Shown piece by piece: positions 1 to 9,856 of a stretch of DNA of 36,889 nucleotides. The stretch covers positions 242,023 to 278,911 of the forward strand of contig JACONL010000001.1 of NCBI GenBank assembly GCA_014332745.1, written 5' to 3'. Below the pieces are notes generated by a model. The model did not search any database and was not told where the DNA came from. It saw only the letters and a program-made list of their open reading frames with translations. Within the stretch, counting starts at the first letter, position 1; every line of letters starts with the position of its first letter. This DNA is from Alphaproteobacteria bacterium GM7ARS4 (GTDB lineage Bacteria > Pseudomonadota > Alphaproteobacteria > GM7ARS4). The translations under genes were made by a program, and so were the position numbers.

Positions 1-43
1 CAAGAGGCATCAACAAAAAAGGCTGACGTGTCGAATACAGCAT
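1..43 (-). CDS. Start of an unknown gene running off the left edge
   Basis: An ATG at 43-41 on the minus strand opens a frame that stays open for 14 codons (MLYSTRQPFLLMPL) to the window edge. A very good Shine-Dalgarno (GGAGGAGGG) ends 7-8 nt before this ATG, which is the main reason to believe it. It lies 128 bp downstream of the uracil-DNA glycosylase gene on the same strand and could be co-transcribed with it. Too little protein is visible to name a family. Confidence 0.45.
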   Translation of the reverse strand, partial: MLYSTRQPFLLMPL

Positions 44-171
44 GAGAACACCCTCCTCCAATGGCCTCTCACACCCCCCACACACAAGACACACCACAGA
101 ACACAGAACACAACGTCTCAGGGAAGACAGCGCTCCCCATGCCCTTCCTCTCTTTCTACCCACGCCCATGA

Positions 172-972
172 TTAATCCATCGCCCCTAGTTTAGCTCGCA
201 CATCGATGATGTCCCGCCACACAAAACGCTTATGGCTCGGAGAACGCAATAAATAGGCCGGGTGAAAGATGGCTTTTGCCATGATCTCGTGGCTTCCTAG
301 AAATGTCGAGTGATACCGATGCCACCCCTGACGTAGCTGGGTAATGCCCTTGCTGGAATGCAAGAGATGCTTTGCCGCCGTGCCTCCTACAAACAAGACA
401 ATCTTGGGCTTGACCAATGCAATATGGCACTCGACAAAGGGACGACATAAGGCAATCTCTTCATCCCTTGGCGTGCGGTTGCCCGGAGGACGCCAAAAAA
501 TCATGTTCGTGATATAACAATCCATTGAAACGTCAAAACCCGCCCAATAAAGAATCTTGTCTAAGAGCATGCCACTCTCACCGACAAAGGGCTTGCCTTG
601 CCTATCCTCCTCATTGCCCGGCGCCTCCCCTATCAACATCAAAGACGCACGGGGATTGCCACGAGCAAAGACCGTGTTCATGGCTGTCTTCTTCAAATCA
701 CCGCCATCACAATGACGAACACGCGCCTCCAATTCGTCTACCGAAGACACAGAACGAAGCGCCAGCGCCATATCCGATGCGCCATCAAATGACGATGAAG
801 GCGTCTCACCCCCCTTATCCCCCTCACCATACGCCTCTTCGCCCGTTCCACCATGCACCCCGCCATAGACACCCATGGGCGTATCACTCAAAGCGCATGT
901 AATACCGCTCTCACGAAGAGCCTCCAATAATCCCGACCGCCTCTCAGGACTCGATCCATGCATCATCCCCAT
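172..972 (-). CDS. Uracil-DNA glycosylase, family 4-like
   Basis: Removes uracil (deaminated cytosine) from DNA, the first step of base-excision repair. Length 266 aa. Residues 1-85 are a poorly conserved extension; the catalytic domain shows GEAPG (115-119), [10 protein letters not shown] (125-134), RPPGNR (about 161-166) and the HPAYLLRSP motif (about 237-245), the standard motifs of the family 4/5 superfamily. The start is ATG. Family 4 enzymes normally bind a 4Fe-4S cluster through four cysteines. Here the position before the conserved LKKTA segment is Gly and a Cys lies two to three residues earlier (C88); the Cys that precedes RPP in thermophile enzymes is Trp, as I recall for alphaproteobacterial members. 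Other cysteines are C152, C176 and C182, so cluster binding is uncertain. It is divergent from the ETF-QO gene. Family assignment is confident; substrate range is not. Confidence 0.88.
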   Translation of the reverse strand: MGMMHGSSPERRSGLLEALRESGITCALSDTPMGVYGGVHGGTGEEAYGEGDKGGETPSSSFDGASDMALALRSVSSVDELEARVRHCDGGDLKKTAMNTVFARGNPRASLMLIGEAPGNEEDRQGKPFVGESGMLLDKILYWAGFDVSMDCYITNMIFWRPPGNRTPRDEEIALCRPFVECHIALVKPKIVLFVGGTAAKHLLHSSKGITQLRQGWHRYHSTFLGSHEIMAKAIFHPAYLLRSPSHKRFVWRDIIDVRAKLGAMD

Positions 973-1115
973 TCACCATAAGCACACGCCTCTCCCGACA
1001 CACGCATGCTTGTAGAATACGTCCACCCGTCTCGTCAAACGAAAATTCTAGAGTATGGACGAAAAAGCCTATACAATCTCTTCACACGCAAGACATAACA
1101 GGATGAACATCTCTC

Positions 1116-2765
1116 ATGAACGACCATGTGATGCATTATGACGTTGTCATTGTCGGCGCTGGTCCCGCTGGACTCGCCACCGCCATACGCCTGAAACAAA
1201 AGGCACAAGACGACAAGAAAGATATATCCGTCTGTATCATAGAAAAAGCAGCGGAAGTGGGCGGACATATCCTCTCTGGCGCCGTCTTCGAGCCTGCTGT
1301 CCTCGATACCCTCATCCCCCATTGGCGACAAGACCCTGCATGCCCCCTCAAAGTGGCCGTCTGTAAAGACCGCTTTTATATGCTCACGGAAAAACACGCA
1401 TGGCGCTTGCCAACACCGCCGCCGATGAAAAATCACGGAAACTATACCCTTTCCTTAGGCAATCTCTGTCGATGGCTCGCACAAAAAGCCGAAGAGCTCG
1501 GCGTCGAAATCTACCCCGGCTTCGCCGCATCCCATATCCTCTATAACGAACAGGGACATGCCATCGGCATACGCACCGGCGATATGGGAATCGACAAACA
1601 TGGAGAGAAAACGCCACGCCATGAACCCGGTATCGAGCTTCACGTGAAACAAATTGTCCTTGCCGAAGGGGCAAGGGGCAGTCTCAGCGAACAAGTGATA
1701 GAAAAATACGGATTGCGTCATAACGCACAACCACAAACCTATGGCATAGGCTTGAAAGAACTATGGGATGTCCCCGCCCAACAACACACACCCGGACTCG
1801 TCATCCATAGTGTGGGATGGCCTTTGGACGCGCGCACCTATGGTGGTTCCTTCCTCTATCACCAAGAGAATCATCAAATCGCCATAGGATTCGTCATAGG
1901 ACTGGACTACAAAAATCCCTACCTCAGCCCCTATGACGAATTCCAACGTTTCAAAACCCATCCCCTTATCGCCCCATTACTGAAAAACGGACAACGAGTC
2001 GCCTATGGCGCTCGCGCCCTCAATGAAGGAGGATGGCAATCTATCCCAAAATTAAGCTTCCCCGGCGGATGTCTCATTGGCTGTAGCGCCGGCTTCCTCA
2101 ATGTGGCAAAAATTAAAGGAAGCCATCTCGCCATCCACTCAGGCATCATCCTCGCCGACTCCCTGTGGCAAAGCCTCTTCTCACACAGCACACCGCCAAA
2201 GACCGGCGTCGAGTGCACAGACTATGAAAAAAATCTCTATCGCTCGTCTATCGCTCAAGAACTCTACAAAGTGCGCAATATACGACCAGCCTTCCAATAC
2301 GGATTATGGGCAGGGCTTGCCTATGCCGTTCTCGACACATACATATTACGTGGCAAAGCCCCATGGACGCTCGCCCATCATCACCCCGACCACACAACGC
2401 TCACACCCAAAGACAAAGCACACCCCATCACATACCCACCCTATGATGGTGTCATAACGTTCGATAAAGCCTCCTCACTTTACCTGTCTGGCACCAACCA
2501 TGAGGAAAACCAGCCATGTCATCTCCAACTCCACACGCCACAACGCGCCATCGACCATAATCTCGCCCTCTATGACGCCCCCGAACAGCGCTATTGTCCC
2601 GCCGCCGTCTATGAAATTATCAATGGGCAGGATGACACGCCAACCCTCCAAATCAACGCCCAAAATTGTATCCATTGCAAAACATGCGACATCAAAGACC
2701 CAACGCAAAATATACGCTGGTGCCCTCCCCAAGGCGGCGAAGGACCTCGCTACCCCAATATGTGA
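1116..2765 (+). CDS. Electron transfer flavoprotein-ubiquinone oxidoreductase (ETF-QO)
   Basis: Inner-membrane flavoprotein that passes electrons from reduced ETF, made by acyl-CoA and amino-acid dehydrogenases, to ubiquinone. Length 549 aa, normal for the family. The N-terminus has the FAD-binding Rossmann motif VGAGPAGL (about 14-21) and EVGGHILSGAV, typical of ETF-QO. The C-terminus carries the 4Fe-4S ferredoxin-like segment with CIHCKTC followed by a Cys in the WCPPQGGEGPRY tail. The start ATG at 1116 has only a distant purine-rich stretch upstream; an ATG five codons later is also possible. A 14/16 parS-like sequence lies inside the gene at 1636-1651. It is followed after 28 bp by the TPR gene on the same strand. 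No etfAB genes are visible here. Confidence 0.95.
   Translation: MNDHVMHYDVVIVGAGPAGLATAIRLKQKAQDDKKDISVCIIEKAAEVGGHILSGAVFEPAVLDTLIPHWRQDPACPLKVAVCKDRFYMLTEKHAWRLPTPPPMKNHGNYTLSLGNLCRWLAQKAEELGVEIYPGFAASHILYNEQGHAIGIRTGDMGIDKHGEKTPRHEPGIELHVKQIVLAEGARGSLSEQVIEKYGLRHNAQPQTYGIGLKELWDVPAQQHTPGLVIHSVGWPLDARTYGGSFLYHQENHQIAIGFVIGLDYKNPYLSPYDEFQRFKTHPLIAPLLKNGQRVAYGARALNEGGWQSIPKLSFPGGCLIGCSAGFLNVAKIKGSHLAIHSGIILADSLWQSLFSHSTPPKTGVECTDYEKNLYRSSIAQELYKVRNIRPAFQYGLWAGLAYAVLDTYILRGKAPWTLAHHHPDHTTLTPKDKAHPITYPPYDGVITFDKASSLYLSGTNHEENQPCHLQLHTPQRAIDHNLALYDAPEQRYCPAAVYEIINGQDDTPTLQINAQNCIHCKTCDIKDPTQNIRWCPPQGGEGPRYPNM
1636..1651 (+). promoter_or_regulatory. Imperfect parS-like site (14/16) inside the ETF-QO gene
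   Basis: AGCTTCACGTGAAACA differs from the ParB-binding consensus TGTTTCACGTGAAACA at two positions in the left half-site. The central CACGTG and the complete right half-site are intact. Exactly the same 16-mer, in the opposite orientation, lies at 24272-24287. ParB binding is an inference. Confidence 0.4.
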
Positions 2766-2793
2766 ATGACGCTCCCTCGAACACACCCTGACC

Positions 2794-4719
2794 ATGCCCC
2801 TTGCCATCACACGCCTCACACAACGCCATAAAAAGCGTCTCAAACCCATGATGGCCGCCATAGGCGTCATCGGCTTTGTCATCATCGCTCTCATCCTCCA
2901 CCAAAATAGGCACAGAGAGAACACCGCCACAGACGCCATAGCACATTTTATCGAGACGCAAAAACATCACGCCTTTATCAATCACCATATGCGTATCCCC
3001 GTCCCCGCCAACAGACAAGGGCATATCGCTCAATCTCATAGATTATGCCCCTTGCCACAAAAAATCGTCGATGCATCACGCCATATTGCCTCCTTCCAAG
3101 AGTCCAGTGGCTTTTATCTCGCCATGCAAGAAGCGAAAAAAAGAGGCGACCTCGATGCCCTTACCCTCTATCAAAGCATGCGCGCACTCTCCTACCCCTA
3201 CAGAGGAGAAGACCTCCTCACCGCCTTCTATAGTAGCCTCGAAAGTGGCACGCACCCCATCACCGCCATCCTCGCCCATCACATACATCACCATCACGCC
3301 CTCACCCACACACAAAAAACAGACGCCCGATTATTCCTCGCCGCATGCGCCTTCGCCCGCAACACATATCGCCACGTCATCATCGACCCATTGTTTCACC
3401 ACCACCAACACCCACAAGCACACTCCTTGCCGCCACTCTATCGCTTGATGGCGCTATGGCACGACCATACATCAGCCGCCAGCGACCTCAAAGACATGCT
3501 CCAAAAAACACAACGAAGCGACACGCACACCCTCTACCTCATGCAATATCTCCTCGCCACCACCATCAATAAAGACGCCCATAGCGACAAGCACATCATG
3601 GCAGCTCTGTCCACACCGCCAATCCTCCCCCTCTATCAATTGCTCTATGCCCAGTGGCACCAAAAACGCGGACAAGAGGAAAAAGCAACCCGCTATTATC
3701 GAGACTTTGCCGAAAAAAACGGAGGAAGCCCATGGAAAGACATCATCGACACCCACGATGTCGCCCAACAGCATGAGAAAAATCTCTCGATTCTTCTCCC
3801 CCTCCCACCCTCTCACATGCCACATCTCGCCGTCGCCATCGCCGCCTACCATATGGCAGCACACGCCCTAGAACGCAACCAACATAAAGCACTTCTCTAT
3901 GCTCGTATCGCCTTGATGGTCGACCCCTCGTTTGCCCCCGCCCAATGGCTTATCATCACCCACCTCCAAAAAACATCACCCCACCTCGCCCTGCCCCTCT
4001 TACAAAAACTGACAGACCATCCCCTATGGGACGCCATCGCCATGGAATATCAAGCCCTCGCCATGGACCATATGGGCCAGTATGAACAAGCCATCAATAT
4101 CCTCGACCACGTCACCGCCCAACAACCAACCAACGTCACCAGTCGCACCATGCTCGCCGAACTCCTCTTCGACCATGGACGATACGCCCAATCCTTGCCC
4201 CATTACGACTATCTCCTCAATCATCAGACTGATGCCACCAGCCGTAGCGATATGCTCTTCGAACGCGCCGTCGCCTACGACAAAGTCGGAGAATGGGAAA
4301 AGGCAGAACAAGATCTCCTCGAAGCCATACAACTCAACCCTCTCGCCGCCTACGCCCTGAACTATCTCGGATATTCCTGGGTCGAACAAGACATACATCA
4401 TACAAAAGCCCTACAGCTCCTCAGACGCGCCATGAGCCTACAACCCCATGACGGCTTCATCATCGACTCCTATGGATGGGCACTCTATAAAGTGGGACAA
4501 TATGATAAAGCACTCACCCAGCTGAAAAGAGCCATCCTCCTCAACCCCGAAGAAGCCGACATCAACGAACATCTAGGCGATGTGCTGTGGAAATTGGGAC
4601 GACACCATGAAGCCATCTTCCAATGGCAACGGGCATTCTCCCTCAGCGAAGAACATCCCGCCACGCAACAACGTATCAAAGAGAAAATACGCACAAAAAC
4701 AAAACAGAAGACTCCCTGA
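2794..4719 (+). CDS. Membrane-anchored tetratricopeptide repeat protein
   Basis: Length 641 aa. A hydrophobic segment at about residues 19-36 follows a basic N-terminus, so it is probably an N-terminal membrane anchor with the rest in the periplasm. The C-terminal third (about 420-620) contains several TPR units, including segments around GQYEQAINILDHV, GEWEKAEQDLLEAIQLNP, VGQYDKALTQLKRAILLNP and LGRHHEAIFQWQRAFSL. Long alphaproteobacterial TPR proteins with the signature LNYLGYSW next to ispE are familiar to me, but the precise role is unknown; TPR arrays are protein-interaction scaffolds. The middle region is rich in His and Gln with no recognised domain. It lies 28 bp after the ETF-QO gene and 9 bp before ispE, so these three probably form one transcription unit. 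Confidence 0.8.
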   Translation: MPLAITRLTQRHKKRLKPMMAAIGVIGFVIIALILHQNRHRENTATDAIAHFIETQKHHAFINHHMRIPVPANRQGHIAQSHRLCPLPQKIVDASRHIASFQESSGFYLAMQEAKKRGDLDALTLYQSMRALSYPYRGEDLLTAFYSSLESGTHPITAILAHHIHHHHALTHTQKTDARLFLAACAFARNTYRHVIIDPLFHHHQHPQAHSLPPLYRLMALWHDHTSAASDLKDMLQKTQRSDTHTLYLMQYLLATTINKDAHSDKHIMAALSTPPILPLYQLLYAQWHQKRGQEEKATRYYRDFAEKNGGSPWKDIIDTHDVAQQHEKNLSILLPLPPSHMPHLAVAIAAYHMAAHALERNQHKALLYARIALMVDPSFAPAQWLIITHLQKTSPHLALPLLQKLTDHPLWDAIAMEYQALAMDHMGQYEQAINILDHVTAQQPTNVTSRTMLAELLFDHGRYAQSLPHYDYLLNHQTDATSRSDMLFERAVAYDKVGEWEKAEQDLLEAIQLNPLAAYALNYLGYSWVEQDIHHTKALQLLRRAMSLQPHDGFIIDSYGWALYKVGQYDKALTQLKRAILLNPEEADINEHLGDVLWKLGRHHEAIFQWQRAFSLSEEHPATQQRIKEKIRTKTKQKTP

Positions 4720-4728
4720 TAACCCATA

Positions 4729-5697
4729 ATGTCGGCCCTCACCATATCCGCCCTCACCATATCCGCATGGGCAAAAATTAATCTCTATCTCCACGTCCTT
4801 GCCAAAGGCATGGATGGATACCATCGACTCCAAACCCTTATGACGTTCGTCAGGGTCGGTGATACCCTACAGGCAAGCCTCCAAGACTCTCCGACTCCCT
4901 CTATCACCCTCACCGTCCAACAATCCTCCCGCCAACAGGAACAACTGACACAAGATACAAATAACCTCGTCCATAAGGCAGCCACGCTCGCCACAACGTC
5001 CTTCCCCACCGCCTTCGCACGCAAAGCCATACGACTCCACCTCATCAAACGCCTCCCCGTCGCCTCTGGCATGGGAGGCGGCTCGTCAGACGCCGCCGCA
5101 ACCCTCACAGCACTTTGCGCCCTCGCCCATCTAGACAGGCAAGAGACATCATGGCACACCATAGCACGCCAATTAGGCGCTGATGTCCCCTTCTTCTGGC
5201 ACGGACAAAGCGCTATCGCCTGCGGTATAGGCGACATCCTCTACCCTATGCCATCATTGCCCGCTTTCTATGCACTCCTTGTGACGCCCGCCACGCCCAT
5301 CAAAACCCCCGCTGTCTTCCAACATCTAGGATTGACGCCCCTCCCGCCACAAGAGCTCGCCCCCTATGACGCGCCCCAACAAAAACCAACAGAGATAAAC
5401 CCGCACCTATGGCAAGACGCACACACATGCATCCAGACGCTCAAGCAAAAACGAAACGACCTCTACCCTGCCGCGCGCCAATTCTGTCCAACCATCGACA
5501 CAGTCCTTGACGCCCTCAATGACACCAAAGGATGTCTCCTCGCTCGACTCTCAGGAAGTGGCGCCACATGCTTCGCCCTCTACCTGCACAAGCAAGACGC
5601 ACGCAACGCACACGCCACAATATCCCAAGCCTACCCACAATGCTGGTGCGCATGGGCCCAATTACATCACAACGCACACCACACGCCACACCCATAA
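4729..5697 (+). CDS. ispE: 4-diphosphocytidyl-2-C-methyl-D-erythritol kinase
   Basis: ATP-dependent kinase of the MEP pathway of isoprenoid synthesis; it phosphorylates the 2-hydroxyl of CDP-methylerythritol. Length 322 aa, slightly long. The GHMP kinase features are clear: AKINLYLHV (K16 is the likely catalytic Lys), the Gly-rich ATP loop LPVASGMGGGSSDAA (109-123), GADVPFFWHG with the catalytic Asp, and the C-terminal LSGSGATCFAL. The first residues contain a repeated SALTI unit caused by a perfect 15-bp tandem duplication, so the functional start may originally have been shorter. No convincing Shine-Dalgarno precedes the ATG; translational coupling to the TPR gene 9 bp upstream is likely. 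It converges with lepA, 15 bp apart. Confidence 0.95.
   Translation: MSALTISALTISAWAKINLYLHVLAKGMDGYHRLQTLMTFVRVGDTLQASLQDSPTPSITLTVQQSSRQQEQLTQDTNNLVHKAATLATTSFPTAFARKAIRLHLIKRLPVASGMGGGSSDAAATLTALCALAHLDRQETSWHTIARQLGADVPFFWHGQSAIACGIGDILYPMPSLPAFYALLVTPATPIKTPAVFQHLGLTPLPPQELAPYDAPQQKPTEINPHLWQDAHTCIQTLKQKRNDLYPAARQFCPTIDTVLDALNDTKGCLLARLSGSGATCFALYLHKQDARNAHATISQAYPQCWCAWAQLHHNAHHTPHP
4735..4764 (+). repeat. Perfect 15-bp tandem duplication at the ispE start
   Basis: GCCCTCACCATATCC occurs twice in direct succession (4735-4749 and 4750-4764). It is in frame and adds five residues (ALTIS repeated) to the IspE N-terminus. It looks like a replication-slippage product. Confidence 0.9.
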
Positions 5698-5712
5698 AGA
5701 CGACCCATCGAC

Positions 5713-7506
5713 TCAGCTCTTCAGCACATCGATAAATACCCTGTTCGGTAAAGAAACCTTGCCAAAAGCCTTCATGCGCTTCTTCCCCTCCTTCTGCTTT
5801 TCCAATAACTTACGCCGCCTCGTCACATCACCCCCATAGCATTTTGCCGTCACATCTTTGCGCAAGGCAGGCACAGTCTCGCGCGCAATAATCTTGCCAC
5901 CAATGGCCGCCTGAATGGCGACCTTAAACAAATGACGGGGAATCATCTCCTTCAATTTCATGCATATGGAGCGACCTCGCATCTGAGCGCGGGAACGATG
6001 GGCAATGAAAGACAAGGCATCCACCGACTCGTCATTGATAAGAATCGATATCTTGACAAGGTCCGACGCCTCATAAGACTCAAACTGGTAGTTAAAACTG
6101 GCATAGCCACTGCTCAAAGATTGTAATGTGTCGTGAAAATCATAAATCGTCTCGCTCAAAGGCATCATATACTCCACATGCGCCCTCTGACCAATCCATT
6201 CCAATGACACATGACGCCCTCGCCTCGACTGGCACAACTCAAGTGTCGCCCCCAATGACTCTTCTGGCGTCATGATCGACATCCTCACCCAAGGCTCCTC
6301 CCAGACACGAATACGATTCACCTCAGGCAAGGAAGAAGGATTGTCAATAATGCATGACGACCCATCGGTCAGAGAAACCCGATACACGACCTGAGGCGCA
6401 CTCACCACTAACTCTAAACCAAATTCCCGACGCAGACGCTCTAAAGCAATATCCAAATGCAATAACCCTAAAAAACCACAGCGAAACCCATGCCCTAAGG
6501 CCGTCGACGTCTCAGGCGTGTAGTGGATGGCCGAGTCATTCAAAACCAACTTCGCCAAAGAATCCCGCAACAGCGGATAATCCTCCTGATCTTGCGGGAA
6601 TAAACCACAGAACATCGCCGGACGATACGCCCGAAAGCCCGGTAAAGCCGCCGCCAAAGGAAGCCTGTCATGGATGACCGTATCGCCAACACGCAAAGAC
6701 TGCACATGCTTAAAGCCCGATATGATGAACCCTATCTCCCCCGCCTGTAAAGACTCCCGTTCCTGTCGCTTAGGGGTAAACACGCCCAAATGCTCCACCA
6801 CCACGCCCTTGCCCTCCTCCACTGAACGCAAACGCACACGCTCACCCCGCTTGAGAACACCATCCACAACCCTCACCAAAATGACAACACCGACATAATT
6901 GTCATACCAACTATCAACCACTAAGGCGCGCAATGTGCCACCCACATCCCCCTGAGGGCAGGGAAGATGCGACACCATCGCCTGCAACACATCATCAATC
7001 CCCGCCCCCGTCTTTGCCGATATGGGAAGAACAGTGTCCCCATCGATGCCTAAACTCCCTTGCAATTGCTCACAGACGCGCCCCTTGTCAGCACTCGCTA
7101 AATCCATCTTGTTGAGCGCCACCACCAGCCCATGGTCGTAGCCTACAGCCGTCCAAGTGTTCGCCAATGTCTGTGCCTCCACACCTTGAGTCGCATCCAC
7201 AACCAAAAGCGAACCTTCACACGCCGCCAACGCCCGCGATACTTCATACGAAAAATCCACATGGCCGGGCGTGTCTAATAAATTGATCGTCCACGCCAGA
7301 CCACCCTTATCACGCCATGAGAGACGCACCGTTTGCGCTTTTATCGTGATGCCTCGTTCTCGCTCTATCCCCATCGAGTCAAGGACTTGCGCCTTCATCT
7401 CACGAGAAGACAAACCCCCGCAACGCTCTATCAGCCTGTCAGCAAGAGTCGATTTCCCATGGTCTACATGAGCAATAATCGCTACGTTACGGATAAAATC
7501 CTGCAT
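5713..7506 (-). CDS. lepA: Elongation factor 4 (translational GTPase LepA)
   Basis: Ribosome-associated GTPase affecting back-translocation and 30S assembly. Length 597 aa, the usual size. The G-domain motifs are present: AHVDHGKST (12-20), DTPGHVDF and NKMD. After the EF-Tu-like domain 2 come the EF-G-like domains III and V, and the LepA-specific C-terminal domain with the conserved segments KDVTAKCYGGDVTRRRKLLEKQKEGKKRMK and FIDVLK near the end. It starts with ATG at 7506, 25 bp downstream of the pheT stop on the same strand, so it may be read through from pheST. It converges with ispE. Confidence 0.97.
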   Translation of the reverse strand: MQDFIRNVAIIAHVDHGKSTLADRLIERCGGLSSREMKAQVLDSMGIERERGITIKAQTVRLSWRDKGGLAWTINLLDTPGHVDFSYEVSRALAACEGSLLVVDATQGVEAQTLANTWTAVGYDHGLVVALNKMDLASADKGRVCEQLQGSLGIDGDTVLPISAKTGAGIDDVLQAMVSHLPCPQGDVGGTLRALVVDSWYDNYVGVVILVRVVDGVLKRGERVRLRSVEEGKGVVVEHLGVFTPKRQERESLQAGEIGFIISGFKHVQSLRVGDTVIHDRLPLAAALPGFRAYRPAMFCGLFPQDQEDYPLLRDSLAKLVLNDSAIHYTPETSTALGHGFRCGFLGLLHLDIALERLRREFGLELVVSAPQVVYRVSLTDGSSCIIDNPSSLPEVNRIRVWEEPWVRMSIMTPEESLGATLELCQSRRGRHVSLEWIGQRAHVEYMMPLSETIYDFHDTLQSLSSGYASFNYQFESYEASDLVKISILINDESVDALSFIAHRSRAQMRGRSICMKLKEMIPRHLFKVAIQAAIGGKIIARETVPALRKDVTAKCYGGDVTRRRKLLEKQKEGKKRMKAFGKVSLPNRVFIDVLKS

Positions 7507-7531
7507 CGTCTCTCCACATAGACATAGCCCC

Positions 7532-9856
7532 TCACGCCCTCAACACCGCCCCACAACACGCCTGCACATGGTCTATCACCTGCGCGCGCACACGCTGTAT
7601 TGTCTCCTCCGTTAATGTCGCCTTGTCCGAACGCAACAAGAGAGAAACGCCTATGGACTTACGCCCATCATCCATCTGCCTCCCTTGATAATAATCAAAA
7701 ATATGCATGGCACGAATAAGAGGCTCTCTCTTCTTCACAGAAGACACCGCCGCGATAATGTCCCGAGCATAGACATCGCGCCCCATAACAAAAGCAAAAT
7801 CCTGAACGACATCTTGATACACAGAAGGACGATAGACACGCTTTCCCCTTCTATCCTTACGCCCCTTCTTGTGAACATAGGGAATGAGCCTATCCATATA
7901 AAGCTCCGTCATAGAGACAGATACTCCCTCGAGGTCATACAAGGACGCATGAGAAGAAGAAAGCATGCCATAATGGCCTAAAATCTCATGGTCATGGCGC
8001 TCTTTCTCCTGTGGACGCCCATGCTCCCCATGGCCAGCAAACCAAAGAGGTAAGGCGAGCCTCCCTTGCTCTAACCCCACATCATCAACAGAGACACCAC
8101 ACCCATCCAAAAGAGACATGAAATCCTGCTTAGCATCAAACAAAGAGACTTGTGATGGACGCACCCGCCACGACCTCTCTTCCCGCTCACCCCAACGCAC
8201 GATAGCACAATGCATCATCTCCCTACAGGCACGCCCTTCACGCCACACAACGCCTTGTTCAAAAAAAGCGCCCCTCTTGATACCACGATGACAATTTCGC
8301 CGCACCGCATGGAGCAAGCCCGATAATAAGGAAGAGCGCAAAAAACCCATATCCCGACTCAAAGGATTCGCTAACGCCACACCAGACACATCACATGCAA
8401 CATCACCCGTAGAAGAGGTAAAGGCGCGCACGTCCGCCTCAGACACAAACACCCAATGCACCACCTGCCACGCCCCCAAAGACGCCGCCAGACGCGCTAA
8501 CGCCATCTCATCATATGATGACGCACACGCGCCTATCGACCCCCTAGGGTTGTCCACACAGCGGAACGCCACACCCTCGATGGTGTCATAGCCACGCACA
8601 CGCAAAATATCCCCCACCAAATCCTGTGCCACATGCACATCAAAGCGCCAATCAGGAACACGCCACATGGTCGGTGTCTTCTCCACAAAGCCAAGACGCC
8701 TCAAGATATCAACGCCACGCTCTAACATCACACGCGTATGCCCCCTATCCACACCACGCTCAAAACGATAGCGCGCACCAGAATGAACCCCTAAAAAACG
8801 ACCCCCTCGAGCAATAGCCTCAGGCTTAAAATACGCCGCCTCCACTAAGACATTCCTCGTCCTTTCATCACACCCACTGGACGCCCCGCCCATCACACCC
8901 GCCACCGATAAAATCTTCTTAACATCAGCAACAACCAACAACCCCGCCGCTAAGACATGCTCACCACCATCCAAACCCCGAAATGGTTCGCCAGCACGCG
9001 ACAGACGCACATGCACATCCCCTTCTATCTTGTCTCGGTCGAAAACATGCATGGGCTGACCCACATCCAACATCATATAATTCGTCACATCCACCAACAT
9101 ATGGTGAGTACGCACACCACAACTACGTAGACGATTCCTCATCCATGAAGGCGCATGGCCGTTGGCAACATTCTTGAGACTCTGCAAGAAAAAAAGACCG
9201 CACACTGCTTGCGTCTCCTTGTCCATATCCATGATACACTCCTCCCCCTTGCCCCCACCCACAGAAGACACAGAAAGAGGCGACAGCGGTTTAAGACAAC
9301 CACATCCAGCAGCCGCTAAATCACGCGCAACCCCACGCACACTGGCACAATCCCCCCTATCAGGCGTGAGCGCAATATCGACAGCATAGACGCCTAAACC
9401 TAACGCCTCAGCCGCCGTCTCACCAAGCACCACATCAGACGGCATATCAATAATCCCCCTCTCATCATCACCCACACCAAGCTCCTGAGACGAACACAAC
9501 ATCCCCTCGCTCACAACACCACGAATGGTCGCCCGTTTCAAAGGCTTTTTCCAACCGCGCAAACGCACACCAACACCAGCGCGCAACGTCTTCATGCCGA
9601 CGCGAACATTAGGCGCACCACATACAACACGCCCCTCCTCACCATGCGCACCACGCCAATGACACACATTGAGCCTGTCGGCATTGGGATGACGCTCTAT
9701 CCCCACAAGCTCAACGACATGGACATGCTCTAAATCATCGCGAGGCTCAATCATCGACTCCACCTCCAAGCCCAATGATGTCAAACGCTCACCAATATGA
9801 CCCCACGATAAAGACGACTCAAGATGCTCACGCAACCACGCCTCAATAATCCTCAT
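7532..9856 (-). CDS. pheT: Phenylalanyl-tRNA synthetase beta subunit
   Basis: The beta chain of the alpha2-beta2 PheRS, which charges tRNA-Phe; it carries the tRNA-binding, editing and anticodon-recognition domains. Length 774 aa from the chosen start. The N-terminus MRIIEAWLREHLE is the family's usual beginning. It is followed by an EMAP/tRNA-binding domain (about 40-150, including HPNADRLNVC), the B3/B4 editing region (RYRFERGVD) and a C-terminal FDX-ACB domain (SVYQDVVQDFAFV to IQRVRAQVIDH). The ATG at 9856 overlaps the pheS stop in an ATGA tetranucleotide, which decides the start over an in-frame upstream extension that overlaps pheS. It is the last gene of the rpmI-rplT-pheS-pheT unit. 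Confidence 0.96.
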   Translation of the reverse strand: MRIIEAWLREHLESSLSWGHIGERLTSLGLEVESMIEPRDDLEHVHVVELVGIERHPNADRLNVCHWRGAHGEEGRVVCGAPNVRVGMKTLRAGVGVRLRGWKKPLKRATIRGVVSEGMLCSSQELGVGDDERGIIDMPSDVVLGETAAEALGLGVYAVDIALTPDRGDCASVRGVARDLAAAGCGCLKPLSPLSVSSVGGGKGEECIMDMDKETQAVCGLFFLQSLKNVANGHAPSWMRNRLRSCGVRTHHMLVDVTNYMMLDVGQPMHVFDRDKIEGDVHVRLSRAGEPFRGLDGGEHVLAAGLLVVADVKKILSVAGVMGGASSGCDERTRNVLVEAAYFKPEAIARGGRFLGVHSGARYRFERGVDRGHTRVMLERGVDILRRLGFVEKTPTMWRVPDWRFDVHVAQDLVGDILRVRGYDTIEGVAFRCVDNPRGSIGACASSYDEMALARLAASLGAWQVVHWVFVSEADVRAFTSSTGDVACDVSGVALANPLSRDMGFLRSSLLSGLLHAVRRNCHRGIKRGAFFEQGVVWREGRACREMMHCAIVRWGEREERSWRVRPSQVSLFDAKQDFMSLLDGCGVSVDDVGLEQGRLALPLWFAGHGEHGRPQEKERHDHEILGHYGMLSSSHASLYDLEGVSVSMTELYMDRLIPYVHKKGRKDRRGKRVYRPSVYQDVVQDFAFVMGRDVYARDIIAAVSSVKKREPLIRAMHIFDYYQGRQMDDGRKSIGVSLLLRSDKATLTEETIQRVRAQVIDHVQACCGAVLRA

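Noticed and set aside
2475-2939. 154-codon minus-strand frame across the ETF-QO/TPR junction
   Set aside because: It crosses two clear plus-strand genes and has low-complexity composition typical of antisense frames.
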